From an uncultured Clostridia bacterium (GTDB lineage: Bacteria; Bacillota; Clostridia; Oscillospirales; Ruminococcaceae), in contig CANPXN010000002.1 of assembly GCA_947586185.1 (NCBI GenBank), forward strand, positions 105,583-169,582: a stretch of DNA of 64,000 nucleotides. Reading direction: 5' to 3'. This document shows, piece by piece, positions 7,824 to 17,947 of the stretch. Each line of letters begins with the position of its first letter. The first letter of the stretch is position 1. The translations under genes and the position numbers were made by a program. Under the pieces are notes generated by a model. The model was not told where the DNA came from and did not search any database. It saw nothing but the letters and a program-made list of their open reading frames with translations.

Positions 7824-10800
7824 ATGGAGCATGGCTCACAGGTTAGAATTGCTTTGTCTTTTTCTCCAAGGGCGCTTGATGAGCTTAAAGCTATGCAGAT
7901 TTGCGAATGCAGATCCAAATATGATATACCATACAAGCTATTTCCTGAAAGCAAAATTTCTGAGGTATGGGTCACAACCAGCCCTGAGTTCATTGTATGT
8001 ATGCCTTACGGAGATCATTTTCTTGCTTTGTCAGGTATTCTCAGTGGGAACGATTTTTTCTGCAAAAGCGTTTTGAGTGCTGATAATTTATCCGGGGAAA
8101 AGGCTGAAATATTGTTTGAAGTTGTATCCGGAGAGGAAACATCCGGAAGCATCAGCCCAAAGGTGCGCTCAAGGCTTGATATGTGGTATAGATATATTGA
8201 GAATCTCCTTGAGATATCTAAAAAGAAATACTTTTACTATACATATTATGGTACAGTATATGATGACGGTCATAATCTTCGCCTGAGAGTCGAACGGGAC
8301 TATGGGGGGGAGAATGTTAAAAATTTAAGTGCAGCCATTGCTGACAGCAAAAATGACCCGAGATATTTGCTTGGAAAGGTAACGGATTTCAGCCGGGATG
8401 TGATAACTATTGAAAAAAGCAGCCTTAGTAATTACAAAATGCTGGAAAGAGCCGATAATCAAATAAAAATCGTTATATATGATGCAGCTTCGGTTATTAC
8501 ATGCAGAAGAATGAAAACAGGGCTTGATATGCTTTGCAATTCAGAGGCTGCAAATCCGAGGCTTGCGGATTTTATTTTTGATCCTCAAAAAGCAAACAGA
8601 AGCAGTGGTGGAAGGATTTCTCTGACGCCGGAAACAATGCTTATGAAGAACATGAACCCTGAGCAGATAAGAGCTGTTGAGGGGGTCATGAATGCCGAAG
8701 ACCTTTATCTTATTCAAGGGCCTCCGGGAACCGGAAAGACAACGGTTATAGCAGAAATATGCTATCAGAATGCTGTGAGAGGGTTAAAAACTCTTGTTGT
8801 ATCTCAGTCTAATCTGGCGGTTGACAATGCGATTTCAAGGGTTATGAATCATCCTGAAGTTAGGGTTCTGAGAAAAGGAGATGCTTCAAGGGTCGAAGAC
8901 GAGGGCATGCCTTTTGTTGAGGATAATGTTGTTTCAACATGGCTTGGTAAGATCGCAGAATCCGCTGGAAATATGTCACGCAGTATTGATGAAAAGCTTT
9001 TGGAGCTGAAAAAGGCGGAGGACAGGCTTCCGGACATTCTTGAACTGGAAGACGCAGTTGTGAAGTATTCCGAAAAGCTGAGGGACCTTGAATCTCAGAT
9101 ATTTTTCTATAAAAATGTCCTTAATGAGGCGGAGGGCTTTCGGTCTGAATTTTTTGAGCTTGTGTCAATGGCTTATGACGCAGACGATATTGCTAAGCTT
9201 TCAGATGTGAGAAATATATATCCTCCGGATTTCATACTGCCAAACAATATATATAATGAGATCACGGACAGATACCTTGATCTGAAAGCTGATGTTGAAA
9301 AGATTCAGGAATATGAGGACGATCTTAAATTTTACAGCGAATACACTGAAAAAATAACTGCCCAATTTGACGCAGTGAGAAAAGCCGCAGGCAGAAGACG
9401 TATTGAAAAAAGCGAACACGAGGTCAATTACTATTATATCGACAGAAAGTTGACTGAGGAAATATGCAGAGGCGGAGACGATATTTTAGACATAAAGCCA
9501 AAGGGTATAAAAAAGCTTTTGTTTGGCTTTAGATGGCGAAGAATAGCTGCCGATTACTATCGTCAGGCTGAAAAGCTGATGGAAAGCATTCAGTCCAAAA
9601 CGATCAGGCTATGCGCACGTATAGAGGCGATAATAACCGATAAGGAATACATCCGCAGCGTGGAGGCATTTCATGAAAGTCTTGACAAGCTTTGCGAGGA
9701 TTTTGACTCCCAGTACTACAGATTCCGAAATAAATATGATAAGCTGAGGGAGGACTTTGCGCAGACTGAAACCGATTATAATTTCGCATTGGCTGAATAT
9801 CATGCAGGTGCGGACGATAAGTTTTATATCACAGCGCTTAAAAATACGGATACGGAAAATATTACAGCGGAAGAGTATGAACGCATAGCTAAGGGATATT
9901 TCAAATCCACCAAAAAGCGATATATGATATGGAAGGAGCTTATCGCTGAATGGATAAGCAGAATTTCTGCTGGCAGCGGTGAAGGATATAATTCACTGAA
10001 AAAGCTCTACCTCGATAATGCAAATGTTATAGGTATTACCTGCATACAAAGCGGTACAAGAGATTTTATTCAGAATTATCCGGTATTTGATGTGGTTATC
10101 ATTGACGAATCCAGTAAAAGCACCCCTCCGGATATAATTCTTCCTATGCTGAGAGGCAGGAAGATCGTGCTTGTAGGGGATCACAAGCAGCTGCCTCCTT
10201 ATATTGATTCACAGGCATATGATGAAACGGAATGCGGCGATAATGAGGAAATGCGTGAGCTTATGAAGGTATCGCTGTTTGAGGAGCTTTATACCAAATC
10301 GGCTGCTGAAAGCAGGACAATGCTTTATCGTCAGTACAGAATGCACAGGGATATTGCCGGACTTGTAAATCAGTTTTATATTGATTCTGACGCAGGTAGA
10401 ATTGAATCTCCATCCGATGCTCCGAGGGATCATGGCTGTCAGGGAAACGGCATTGATAAGAATAATCATGTTATATGGTATGATATGCCAAACGATCTGA
10501 GGTGCTATGAGGAGAAAAGTGGAAACAGCTTCTGTAATTCAGCCGAAGTGAGAGCTGTGAAAAAGCTGCTGAAAATTTTGAATAAAAATATTTCTGATAA
10601 TGGGGGAACAAGAAAATCCGTAGGTGTTATTACATTTTATGATGCTCAGGTAAAGCTTCTTGAGGAGCAGCTTGTGTATAAGAATGAATTTTACAGGCAT
10701 ATTCCGAATATTGAGCTTAGAATAGGCTCTGTGGACCGCTTTCAGGGCATGGAAGAGGATATAATCATACTTAGTTTTGTCAGAAATAACAAGTTTCATA

Positions 10801-11312
10801 ATATAGGATTTGCAAAGGACAGCCGAAGAATTAACGTTGCTATGTCAAGGGCAAGAGAACTGCTTATGATAGTGGGATGCTCTGAAAATTTTACCGCTGC
10901 GGAGGATGAAAACGCTTCCGGTATGTTTAAGGAGGTATATAGGATCACAAGTCTGCTTGGCGGTATGAGGAGCGTTTCAGATATTCCGGCTGTTCCGGAG
11001 GCGGAACGGAATGAAAGTGCAGTTTACAGCAGAACATTTCAGAGTCAGTCGGCAGATGATACTGTGGAAGATAAGTATGAGGACAGTATGAATATACTGG
11101 ATTATTTTATACTTAAAGCTGCATATAAATTTAAGGGAAAAAGACTTACAGTAGGGAATATTTCAAGAGTGTTGGGCATAGCTCCGGTATTTGTAAAAAG
11201 CAGAATAGTATTTCTTTCAAAAGAGGAGTATATCAGCTGTGTAAAGTCAGAGATAAATATACTTGAAGGCGGCGAAAAGACGATAAGATTTCTGAGTAGC
11301 AGTAAGAATTAA
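7824..11312 (+). CDS. Large SF1 helicase of the DNA2/NAM7 (AAA_11/AAA_12) type
   Basis: A 1162-residue protein. The N-terminal 270 residues are unassigned. Helicase motifs follow in order: Q-like 'MNPEQIRAV', Walker A 'IQGPPGTGKTT' (about residue 295), motif II 'VVIIDESSKSTPP' (DES in place of DEA), motif III 'LVGDHKQLPP', 'RQYRMH', motif V 'VDRFQGMEEDIIILS' and motif VI 'RRINVAMSRARE'. Between motifs I and II there is a charged, coiled-coil-rich insert of about 350 residues. The last 70 residues look like a winged-helix fold. The family unwinds DNA or RNA in a 5'-3' direction. It stands alone between secA and the flagellar operon with its own promoter, so the neighbours say nothing about function. 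A defence role is possible but unsupported. Confidence 0.8.
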   Translation: MEHGSQVRIALSFSPRALDELKAMQICECRSKYDIPYKLFPESKISEVWVTTSPEFIVCMPYGDHFLALSGILSGNDFFCKSVLSADNLSGEKAEILFEVVSGEETSGSISPKVRSRLDMWYRYIENLLEISKKKYFYYTYYGTVYDDGHNLRLRVERDYGGENVKNLSAAIADSKNDPRYLLGKVTDFSRDVITIEKSSLSNYKMLERADNQIKIVIYDAASVITCRRMKTGLDMLCNSEAANPRLADFIFDPQKANRSSGGRISLTPETMLMKNMNPEQIRAVEGVMNAEDLYLIQGPPGTGKTTVIAEICYQNAVRGLKTLVVSQSNLAVDNAISRVMNHPEVRVLRKGDASRVEDEGMPFVEDNVVSTWLGKIAESAGNMSRSIDEKLLELKKAEDRLPDILELEDAVVKYSEKLRDLESQIFFYKNVLNEAEGFRSEFFELVSMAYDADDIAKLSDVRNIYPPDFILPNNIYNEITDRYLDLKADVEKIQEYEDDLKFYSEYTEKITAQFDAVRKAAGRRRIEKSEHEVNYYYIDRKLTEEICRGGDDILDIKPKGIKKLLFGFRWRRIAADYYRQAEKLMESIQSKTIRLCARIEAIITDKEYIRSVEAFHESLDKLCEDFDSQYYRFRNKYDKLREDFAQTETDYNFALAEYHAGADDKFYITALKNTDTENITAEEYERIAKGYFKSTKKRYMIWKELIAEWISRISAGSGEGYNSLKKLYLDNANVIGITCIQSGTRDFIQNYPVFDVVIIDESSKSTPPDIILPMLRGRKIVLVGDHKQLPPYIDSQAYDETECGDNEEMRELMKVSLFEELYTKSAAESRTMLYRQYRMHRDIAGLVNQFYIDSDAGRIESPSDAPRDHGCQGNGIDKNNHVIWYDMPNDLRCYEEKSGNSFCNSAEVRAVKKLLKILNKNISDNGGTRKSVGVITFYDAQVKLLEEQLVYKNEFYRHIPNIELRIGSVDRFQGMEEDIIILSFVRNNKFHNIGFAKDSRRINVAMSRARELLMIVGCSENFTAAEDENASGMFKEVYRITSLLGGMRSVSDIPAVPEAERNESAVYSRTFQSQSADDTVEDKYEDSMNILDYFILKAAYKFKGKRLTVGNISRVLGIAPVFVKSRIVFLSKEEYISCVKSEINILEGGEKTIRFLSSSKN

Positions 11313-11364
11313 AGGTAAAAAATGTGATATATTAACGATTTTTCAAAAAGAGATAATCAAAATA

Positions 11365-11393
11365 TTGATTTTTGTATCAAAATGATGTATAAT
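11365..11393 (+). promoter_or_regulatory. Sigma-A promoter of the flagellar operon
   Basis: TTGATT, 17-base spacer, TATAAT, ending about 38 bases before flgB. No sigma-28-type (TAAA…CCGATA) box is seen here, so the operon start is probably vegetative and fliA expression within it then sets up the sigma-28 stage. Confidence 0.7.
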
Positions 11394-11430
11394 TATATTT
11401 GCATAAAATTAAAATCCGGAGGTGTTGAGT

Positions 11431-11796
11431 ATGTATCTTGATTCAATAGCTTTTAAGGCAATGGAAAGCGGTCTTCAGGCAATGAGCATGAAAAAGGAAA
11501 TCCATGCGCAGAATATTGCCAATCTTGATACGCCTGATTATAAATATAAGTCTGTAAGCTTTGAAAGCGTTTTAAATGATGTGAAAAAAGACGACGGAAC
11601 CGTGAACTATGATTTTGACGCAAAGGTTACGGAGCATGATTCCACTGACGTTTTAGTTGACGGAAATAATGTAAGCATAGATTCTGAAGGCGTGGAGCTT
11701 TACAGTACATATATTCAGTCTTCTGCAATAATTCAGAAAATGAATGCTGCGATAGGCGATCTCAGGTATGTCCTGACGAACTCCAATTTTAAATAA
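11431..11796 (+). CDS. flgB: Flagellar proximal rod protein FlgB
   Basis: A 121-residue rod protein that joins the MS ring to the rod. The 'IHAQNIANLDTPDYK' segment is the conserved N-terminal rod signature of the FlgB/C/F/G family. The ORF track starts at GTG 11422, but GGAGGT is correctly spaced for ATG 11431. First gene of the flagellar operon; flgC follows after 17 bases. Confidence 0.93.
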   Translation: MYLDSIAFKAMESGLQAMSMKKEIHAQNIANLDTPDYKYKSVSFESVLNDVKKDDGTVNYDFDAKVTEHDSTDVLVDGNNVSIDSEGVELYSTYIQSSAIIQKMNAAIGDLRYVLTNSNFK

Positions 11797-11813
11797 TAAA
11801 GGAGTGTAACTAA

Positions 11814-12236
11814 ATGGCTTTTTTAAATTCACTTAATATAATAGGCTCCGCTCTTACAGCAGAAAGATTCAGATCGGATATAATCAATCAGAATATTGCA
11901 AATCAGACTACTATAAGGACTGAGGACGGAGAGCCTTACAGAAGAAAACAGGTAATTTTTGAAACAAGGGAGCAGACGTTTGATGAAGCTCTCAAGCATG
12001 TTACCGGAGGCGGCGTAAGAGTAAAGGAAGTCGTTGAAAGTCAGGAGGATTTTGTTCCGGTCTATGACCCGGATAATCCGGAGGCTGATGAAGAGGGATA
12101 TGTGTATTATCCAAACGTAAACAATACGGAGGAGCAGGTTGACCTTCTTGAGGCATCAAGAGTTTATGAAGCAAATGTAAGCGCACTTTCAGTTATAAAG
12201 GCTATGGCTTCAAAATCGCTTGAAATAGGAAGATGA
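11814..12236 (+). CDS. flgC: Flagellar proximal rod protein FlgC
   Basis: A 140-residue rod subunit. The N-terminal 'RFRSDIINQNIANQTT' and C-terminal 'LLEASRVYEANVSALSVIKAM' regions are the paired helices that pack in the rod. RBS AAGGAG 10 bases before ATG. Sits in the standard flgB-flgC-fliE order. Confidence 0.93.
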   Translation: MAFLNSLNIIGSALTAERFRSDIINQNIANQTTIRTEDGEPYRRKQVIFETREQTFDEALKHVTGGGVRVKEVVESQEDFVPVYDPDNPEADEEGYVYYPNVNNTEEQVDLLEASRVYEANVSALSVIKAMASKSLEIGR

Positions 12237-12251
12237 TAAGGAGTTTTTATT

Positions 12252-12569
12252 ATGTTTATAGTTCCTTTAACACAGATGGACGGAACAGAAAATTTAAAAT
12301 CAATAATGTCAGCCGGAAACACTGAAAAAAAGGACCTTAAGGATGAGGTACAGTCATTCGGCGAAGTTCTGAAGGACAAGATACAGAATGTAAAGGACCT
12401 TGAATCGGCATCCCTTGAAAGCGCTTATGCAGTTTCAACGGGATTATCAAATGATATTGAGGGAGCTATGCTTGATTCAGCAAAGGCTTCCACAGCAATA
12501 GAAATGACTGTTCAGCTCACTACAAGAGCAGTTAACGCATATAAGGAAATTATGTCAATGCAGGTATAA
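12252..12569 (+). CDS. fliE: Flagellar hook-basal body protein FliE
   Basis: A 105-residue protein forming the junction between MS ring and rod, and the first exported component. The C-terminal 'DSAKASTAIEMTVQLTTRAVNAYKEIMSMQ' region in outline is typical (M-QLT-R-V-AY-EIM-MQ). Normal length; third gene of the operon. Confidence 0.92.
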   Translation: MFIVPLTQMDGTENLKSIMSAGNTEKKDLKDEVQSFGEVLKDKIQNVKDLESASLESAYAVSTGLSNDIEGAMLDSAKASTAIEMTVQLTTRAVNAYKEIMSMQV

Positions 12570-12615
12570 TTCCCGTTTTTAACTCATAATTATGATGGAG
12601 CATGATATTAAGTAA

Positions 12616-14235
12616 ATGAAAGAAAAGTTAAAGAATGTCGGCGAAAAGTTTAAGGGGTTTTGGTCCGGTATTACCAAAACTCTGAGAATCATTATTATTT
12701 GTGCTACTGCCCTTATTGTAGTCGGAGCAGTATGCCTTACAGTTCTTCTTAACAGTTCGTCATCTTCGGATTACATAGTTTTGTTCCCCGGCATGTCCAC
12801 TGAGGAATCTACAGAGGTATATCTCGAGCTCCAAAGCAGGGGTGTTTCTACTAAGGTTAATGAAGACGGCGAAATACTGGTAAAAAAATCTGAGTGGGAT
12901 ACACTCGTTTATGAGCTTGCAGACCTTGGCTATCCTCAGTCTGCACCATCATACGGAACTTTTTTTGACAATCTCAGCATGACTATGACTGAGTTTGAAA
13001 AGCAGCAGACTCTTAGATTTGAACTGCAAAACAGACTACAGACGACTTTGCAGAGAATTGACGGAATAAAGGGCGCAGTCGTTACTATCAATGTGCCTGA
13101 GGCAAGCAAGTATGCCTGGAAGGAAACTGATGAAAAGGCGTCGGCAAGCGTTACCCTTACGCTTAATAACAGCGCCGGATTTACACCGGCAAATGTTTCA
13201 GCTGTAAAGAAGCTTGTCGCATTCAGCGCTCAGCAAATGACTCCGGATGACGTAACCGTTATTGACAGTACCACCGGAAACGAGCTTTTGGATTCCGAAG
13301 CAGTTGCAGCTCAGCAGGAAGGCTCAGGAAATAACCTTAATGATGAGGACAAGACTGAGTATGTAAATGCTCTTATAAATAAGTATGAAGAAAACGCATA
13401 CAGGATTCTTTCACCTATTTACGGTGAGGACGGCGTTGTCGCAGTTGCCAATGTAACAGTTGACTATGACAAGATAACTCAGGAGGTCAAGGAGCTGCTT
13501 ACAAATGAAGACGGCGAGGGCGTTAAGAAAACGGAGCATGTAGGTTTTGATACTGATGAAACTGTAGGCGAGGGAGGCATTGTCGGCGAGGAAGATAACG
13601 ACGACATACCGAATTATCAATATAATGACGACGATCTGAATACTGATAACGCTAACAGCTATGAGCGTGACACAGAATGGGATATAGGCTATTCTCTCAC
13701 ACAGATTGAAAAGGCTCAGGGAGCAATAAAGGATGCAACTATTTCCGTTGTTGTTACGACCCCTAATGCATACCTTTCAAGAAATGATAGGGACGGAATA
13801 ATTCTTCTGGTAAAAAACGCCACAAACATTCCTGAGGATAATATATCGGTATTCAGCCGTGCAAGTAATGTTTTACCTGTAGATGGTGATATCAACAACA
13901 ATGATAATAACAATAACATATTTAGTAATAAAAAGATGCTGATTATTATAGGACTTTGCGGACTTATACTTCTCCTGATTATTCTCCTTATCATATTCCT
14001 TATTGTAAGGTCTATGAAGAAGAAAATGGCAAAGCAGCAGGAAGAGCATGAGGCAACTGTTTCCGACCTTCAGGAAACTATTGAGGAAAACAAGAAGAAA
14101 ACTCTTGCTGAGGCTGCCGAAGAGCATACTCAGAAGGAAAAGGCTACTGAAAATGAGGTCAGGGAATTTGTTAAAAACAACCCTGAGATCACGGCGGCGC
14201 TTATCAGATCAATGCTGAAGGAGGATGATGAGTAA
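12616..14235 (+). CDS. fliF: Flagellar MS-ring protein FliF
   Basis: A 539-residue membrane protein that builds the MS ring. Transmembrane helices lie at about residues 22-44 and 440-465 and flank a large extracytoplasmic ring-building region ('YVALF/FPGMSTEES' to 'VFSRASNVL'). The C-terminal cytoplasmic tail carries the FliG-binding acidic end. The Shine-Dalgarno is weak. The stop codon overlaps the start of fliG (TAATG). Confidence 0.95.
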   Translation: MKEKLKNVGEKFKGFWSGITKTLRIIIICATALIVVGAVCLTVLLNSSSSSDYIVLFPGMSTEESTEVYLELQSRGVSTKVNEDGEILVKKSEWDTLVYELADLGYPQSAPSYGTFFDNLSMTMTEFEKQQTLRFELQNRLQTTLQRIDGIKGAVVTINVPEASKYAWKETDEKASASVTLTLNNSAGFTPANVSAVKKLVAFSAQQMTPDDVTVIDSTTGNELLDSEAVAAQQEGSGNNLNDEDKTEYVNALINKYEENAYRILSPIYGEDGVVAVANVTVDYDKITQEVKELLTNEDGEGVKKTEHVGFDTDETVGEGGIVGEEDNDDIPNYQYNDDDLNTDNANSYERDTEWDIGYSLTQIEKAQGAIKDATISVVVTTPNAYLSRNDRDGIILLVKNATNIPEDNISVFSRASNVLPVDGDINNNDNNNNIFSNKKMLIIIGLCGLILLLIILLIIFLIVRSMKKKMAKQQEEHEATVSDLQETIEENKKKTLAEAAEEHTQKEKATENEVREFVKNNPEITAALIRSMLKEDDE

Positions 14236-15266
14236 TGGCCCAGACATCAGTTAAAACTCCTTCACCTCAGAAGATATCCTCAACTACAAAGGTTGCGGCT
14301 ATTATGATCGCTCTGGGCGTAGACAGCGCTTCCGAGGTGTATAAATACCTAAGAGAAGATGAGATCGAGGAGATCACAACCGAGATTTCTAAAATTGACA
14401 AAATATCAGCCGATGAAATGAAAACTATCATGGATGATTTCTATGATATGTGCATAACTCAGAAGGTCATTACTGAGGGTGGTGAGGGCTATGCTAAGAA
14501 CGTACTTGAAAAAGCGTTCGGTGCACAGCGCTCCCAATACCTTATGGATCAGATAAACAAGACTGAGAAAAAGCGTGCATTTGAATTTATTGGCAAGATA
14601 GATTATAAGAATCTGCTTATGGCTATTCAGAATGAGCATCCGCAGACAATCGCTATTGTGCTGTCATATGCAAGGTCTGATCAGGCTTCAAAAGTGATTT
14701 CAGAGCTTCCGAGGGATCTCCAGCTGGACGTTATAAAGCGTATTTCAAATCTTGATAAGGCATCTCCGGAAATTATAAGTATCGTAGAATCAGTTCTTGA
14801 AAAACGTCTTGGTGCGGTATCCTCCGTTGATGTTATGGAATTCGGCGGTGTTAATTATATTGCTGAGATCATGAACCGTATCGACCGTAATACTGAAAAG
14901 TATATTTTCGAGGAGCTTCAGGGCGACGATCCGGAGCTTGCAGAGGAAATCAAGAAGAGAATGTTCGTATTCGACGATATTGTTTATCTTGATAATCTTG
15001 AAATACAGGCATTTATCAGAGAGGCGGATACGAAAGATCTTACTGTTGCTCTCAAGGCTGCTTCGGATGAGGTTAAGGATGCGATTCTCAACAATATGTC
15101 CCAGCGTCAGCAGGAAACTATACGTACAGATATGCAGTATCTGCATAATGTCCGTATGCGTGATGTTGAAGAGGCTCAGCAGAAAATCGTTGCCGTTATC
15201 AGAAAGCTTGAGGATCAGGGTGATATTGTTATTTCCAAGGGCGGAGAGGATGAGATAATTGCATAA
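14235..15266 (+). CDS. fliG: Flagellar motor switch protein FliG
   Basis: A 343-residue C-ring protein that contacts FliF, FliM and MotA to generate torque. 'KVAAIMIALGVDSASEVYKYL' starts the N domain; the 'EHPQT' motif is present at about residue 136; the C-terminal torque helix has charged residues ('RIDRNTEKYIFEEL' region and following). Length normal. Overlaps fliF by one base and fliH by eight bases, so it is translationally coupled both ways. Confidence 0.96.
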   Translation: MAQTSVKTPSPQKISSTTKVAAIMIALGVDSASEVYKYLREDEIEEITTEISKIDKISADEMKTIMDDFYDMCITQKVITEGGEGYAKNVLEKAFGAQRSQYLMDQINKTEKKRAFEFIGKIDYKNLLMAIQNEHPQTIAIVLSYARSDQASKVISELPRDLQLDVIKRISNLDKASPEIISIVESVLEKRLGAVSSVDVMEFGGVNYIAEIMNRIDRNTEKYIFEELQGDDPELAEEIKKRMFVFDDIVYLDNLEIQAFIREADTKDLTVALKAASDEVKDAILNNMSQRQQETIRTDMQYLHNVRMRDVEEAQQKIVAVIRKLEDQGDIVISKGGEDEIIA

Positions 15267-16125
15267 GATATTTAAGCCGGAAAAAATAAAAAGGCTTGAA
15301 GATGCAGTTTCTATTCCTGACGTGCAGTTCATGCCACAGATAATACCTGAGGTCGTTCCCGAAGAATCCGAGGAAAGCGATGGTTCAAAAGCAGATGATT
15401 CAAGGGAAAAAGAAATACAGCTTCTGAGAGAAGAGCTTTATAGACAGATCTATGCACAGGTCACAGCGGAAAATGATGCTTTCCTTGAAAGAGAGCGGAG
15501 CAAAATTAATGCTGACTATAAAGTCAAAATCAGCGAGGCTGAAAAAAGCGCGTCTTCTATAGTGGCGGAGGCTGAAAAGAAATCCGCAGCTATTATTGAG
15601 GATGCAGAAAACAGAGTTTCAGAAATAGAGAAAAAAGCTTATGATACGGGACTGAACCGTGGCATAGCTTGTAAGTCTGATGCTATAGAAAAGCTTTCCG
15701 GGGAAATTGAACGCTCCTTAAAGCTTTTTGCAGAAAATGAAAATAACTATTTTGAAGAGTACGCTGCTCAGCTTAGAAAACTGGCGGTGGAAATTTGCGA
15801 AAAGATCATATGTCAGAAGATCGAGGACGACGATCTTTTGATGTATAATGTAATAAAATCAGCTGTAAAATCGATCCGCAATGCGTCGTGGATCAAGGCT
15901 GAGGTTTCAGAGGAGCTTTCCGGGTTTATTGATACACTGGAAAGCGAGCTGAGAGAAAGCGGTCAGAATGTGGAATTTGTTCTTGACAGCAACGCTGAAA
16001 AGGATACATGCGTGATAAACACTTCCGATGGAATTGTTATTGCAACCCTTTCGACACAGCTTAATAATCTTAAAGCATACATAGAAAATCATGATAAGGG
16101 TGAGAGTAATGAAGACATGCCTTGA
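15259..16125 (+). CDS. fliH: Flagellar export regulator FliH
   Basis: A 288-residue protein that tethers and controls the FliI ATPase. It has an acidic N-terminus, a long Ala/Glu/Lys-rich coiled coil at about residues 60-150 and a C-terminal domain resembling the V-type ATPase E subunit ('LAVEICEKIICQKI'). The start is a TTG overlapping the fliG end, with GGAGAGGA upstream. Identification rests on coiled coil plus position between fliG and fliI. Confidence 0.85.
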   Translation: MHKIFKPEKIKRLEDAVSIPDVQFMPQIIPEVVPEESEESDGSKADDSREKEIQLLREELYRQIYAQVTAENDAFLERERSKINADYKVKISEAEKSASSIVAEAEKKSAAIIEDAENRVSEIEKKAYDTGLNRGIACKSDAIEKLSGEIERSLKLFAENENNYFEEYAAQLRKLAVEICEKIICQKIEDDDLLMYNVIKSAVKSIRNASWIKAEVSEELSGFIDTLESELRESGQNVEFVLDSNAEKDTCVINTSDGIVIATLSTQLNNLKAYIENHDKGESNEDMP

Positions 16126-17428
16126 CCAGTCCGAGCTTTGCAGAAGCATAAGAATGGGTAACTTTTACTCCACTCTTGGAAAAATAGAACAAATCGTTGG
16201 CATGACGGTTGAAGCTTCCGGCATCTCCTGCAACATTGGAGATGTATGCAGAGTTTCAGCTGGCTCGGACAGCCGCAAATATGTTTTGTCAGAGGTCGCA
16301 GGCTTTAAAGAGGGTAAGGTTATCCTTATGCCGTATTCTGATATGGACGGAATCGGCTATGGGAGCTTTGTTCAGAATACCGGAGAGAAGCTTAAAATCA
16401 GAATGAGCGAGGCTTTGATAGGCAGAACTGTTGACGCTTTGGGAAACCCAATTGACGGAAAAGGTCCTGTGGAGGGCGATAGCTATTACAGCATTAACGG
16501 AGCAAGGTCGAATCCATTGGAGCGTCCCCCTATTGCTCAGCCTCTTGAATTCGGCGTCAAGGCTATTGACGGGATGCTAACTATCGGCAAGGGTCAGAGA
16601 ATGGGAATATTTGCCGGTTCAGGCGTGGGCAAGAGTACTCTTATGGGAATGATCGCCCGTAATATTAAAGCTGATGTAAACGTTATCGCACTTGTAGGCG
16701 AGCGTGGCCGTGAGGTAATGGAGTTTATTAACCGTGACCTTGGTCCTGAGGGATTGAAGCGTTCCGTGCTTGTGGTCGCAACTTCCGATCAGCCGGCTAT
16801 GATGCGTTCAAAGTGCGCTCTTGCTGCCACTGCAATAGCGGAATATTTTAAGGATATGGGAAAAGACGTACTCCTGATGATGGATTCCCTTACACGTTAC
16901 TGCATGGCTGAAAGAGAAATAGGTTTAAGTATAGGTGAGCCTCCTGTTGCAAGAGGATATACGCCGTCCATGTACGCTTCGCTTCCGAAGCTTCTGGAAC
17001 GTTGCGGTAACTTTCAGACAGGCTCTATAACAGGAATATTTACAGTACTTGTTGAGGGTGATGATTCCAATGAACCAATTTCCGATACTGTAAGAGGTAT
17101 TATTGACGGACATATAATGCTGTCAAGAAAAATCGCAATGAAAAATCACTATCCGGCAATTGACGTTACGGCAAGTATAAGCCGTCTTATGTCAGAAATT
17201 GCTTCGCCGGAGCAGAAAAATGCTGCGTCAAAAATCCGTAAGATAATGTCGCTGTACCAAGAAAATTCCGATCTTATTTCAATTGGCGCCTATAAGAGCG
17301 GCAGCAATCCGGAGCTTGACTATGCGATCAGTAAGATCAACAATATCAATCAGTTTTTGCAGCAGCCTGTTGATGTAAAAGTGGATTTTGACGAAACAGT
17401 TAAAATCATGACCGGCATTGTTGCCTGA
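16109..17428 (+). CDS. fliI: Flagellum-specific export ATPase FliI
   Basis: A 439-residue F1-beta-like ATPase that energises flagellar protein export. Walker A 'FAGSGVGKSTL', Walker B-like 'VLLMMDSLTRY', and the conserved 'ERPPIAQPLEFGVKAIDG' are present. The ORF track begins at 16091; I prefer ATG 16109 because AAGGGTGA sits at proper distance. Overlaps fliH by 17 bases. Confidence 0.96.
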   Translation: MKTCLDQSELCRSIRMGNFYSTLGKIEQIVGMTVEASGISCNIGDVCRVSAGSDSRKYVLSEVAGFKEGKVILMPYSDMDGIGYGSFVQNTGEKLKIRMSEALIGRTVDALGNPIDGKGPVEGDSYYSINGARSNPLERPPIAQPLEFGVKAIDGMLTIGKGQRMGIFAGSGVGKSTLMGMIARNIKADVNVIALVGERGREVMEFINRDLGPEGLKRSVLVVATSDQPAMMRSKCALAATAIAEYFKDMGKDVLLMMDSLTRYCMAEREIGLSIGEPPVARGYTPSMYASLPKLLERCGNFQTGSITGIFTVLVEGDDSNEPISDTVRGIIDGHIMLSRKIAMKNHYPAIDVTASISRLMSEIASPEQKNAASKIRKIMSLYQENSDLISIGAYKSGSNPELDYAISKINNINQFLQQPVDVKVDFDETVKIMTGIVA

Positions 17429-17442
17429 GAGGGATGATAAAA

Positions 17443-17892
17443 ATGAAGAAGTTTGTTTTTACCATGCAGAAAATGCGTGACTACAAAAAACAGATACTTG
17501 AATCTGAAAAGAACAAGCTCATGACTCTCCGCAAAGAGCAGTATACAATGGAGAACAGAATTTCCGAGCTTGACGAAAATATGTTAAACCTTGGAAAGCG
17601 TCAGACAGAAGCTATGCTGGCGGGAACAAAATCCTCTGATCTGATATTATTCAATATGCAGAAGGATGGTATAAGGCGTGAAAAAACTCAGCTTTCATAT
17701 CAGCTCAATATACTTTTAATGACAATCGAAAGACAGAGAAAGGCTGTTGTGAAAATCTCACAGGAGGTTTCCGGCCTTGATAAGCTTGAGGAGCAGCAAA
17801 GAGAAGAATACAACAAACTTGCTGCTAAGGAATCGCAAAATGCTATTGAGGAATTCCTCTCGTTCAAGCTTTCCGCTCAGAAGACATGCTGA
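17443..17892 (+). CDS. fliJ: Flagellar export chaperone FliJ
   Basis: A 149-residue, highly charged protein, predicted to be almost entirely coiled coil ('KKFVFTMQKMRDYKKQ' start is typical). FliJ binds FliI/FlhA and links ATPase to export gate. ATG 17443 chosen since GAGAGGG is too close to ATG 17434. Position after fliI supports the call. Confidence 0.88.
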   Translation: MKKFVFTMQKMRDYKKQILESEKNKLMTLRKEQYTMENRISELDENMLNLGKRQTEAMLAGTKSSDLILFNMQKDGIRREKTQLSYQLNILLMTIERQRKAVVKISQEVSGLDKLEEQQREEYNKLAAKESQNAIEEFLSFKLSAQKTC

Positions 17893-17947
17893 ATATGCCT
17901 TGAAAGGCTTATTCATATACCAATGATCTTTAAAGGAGGTGATAACA

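Noticed and set aside
14790-15332. 180-residue minus-strand ORF
   Set aside because: Antisense to fliG/fliH inside a tightly packed plus-strand operon.
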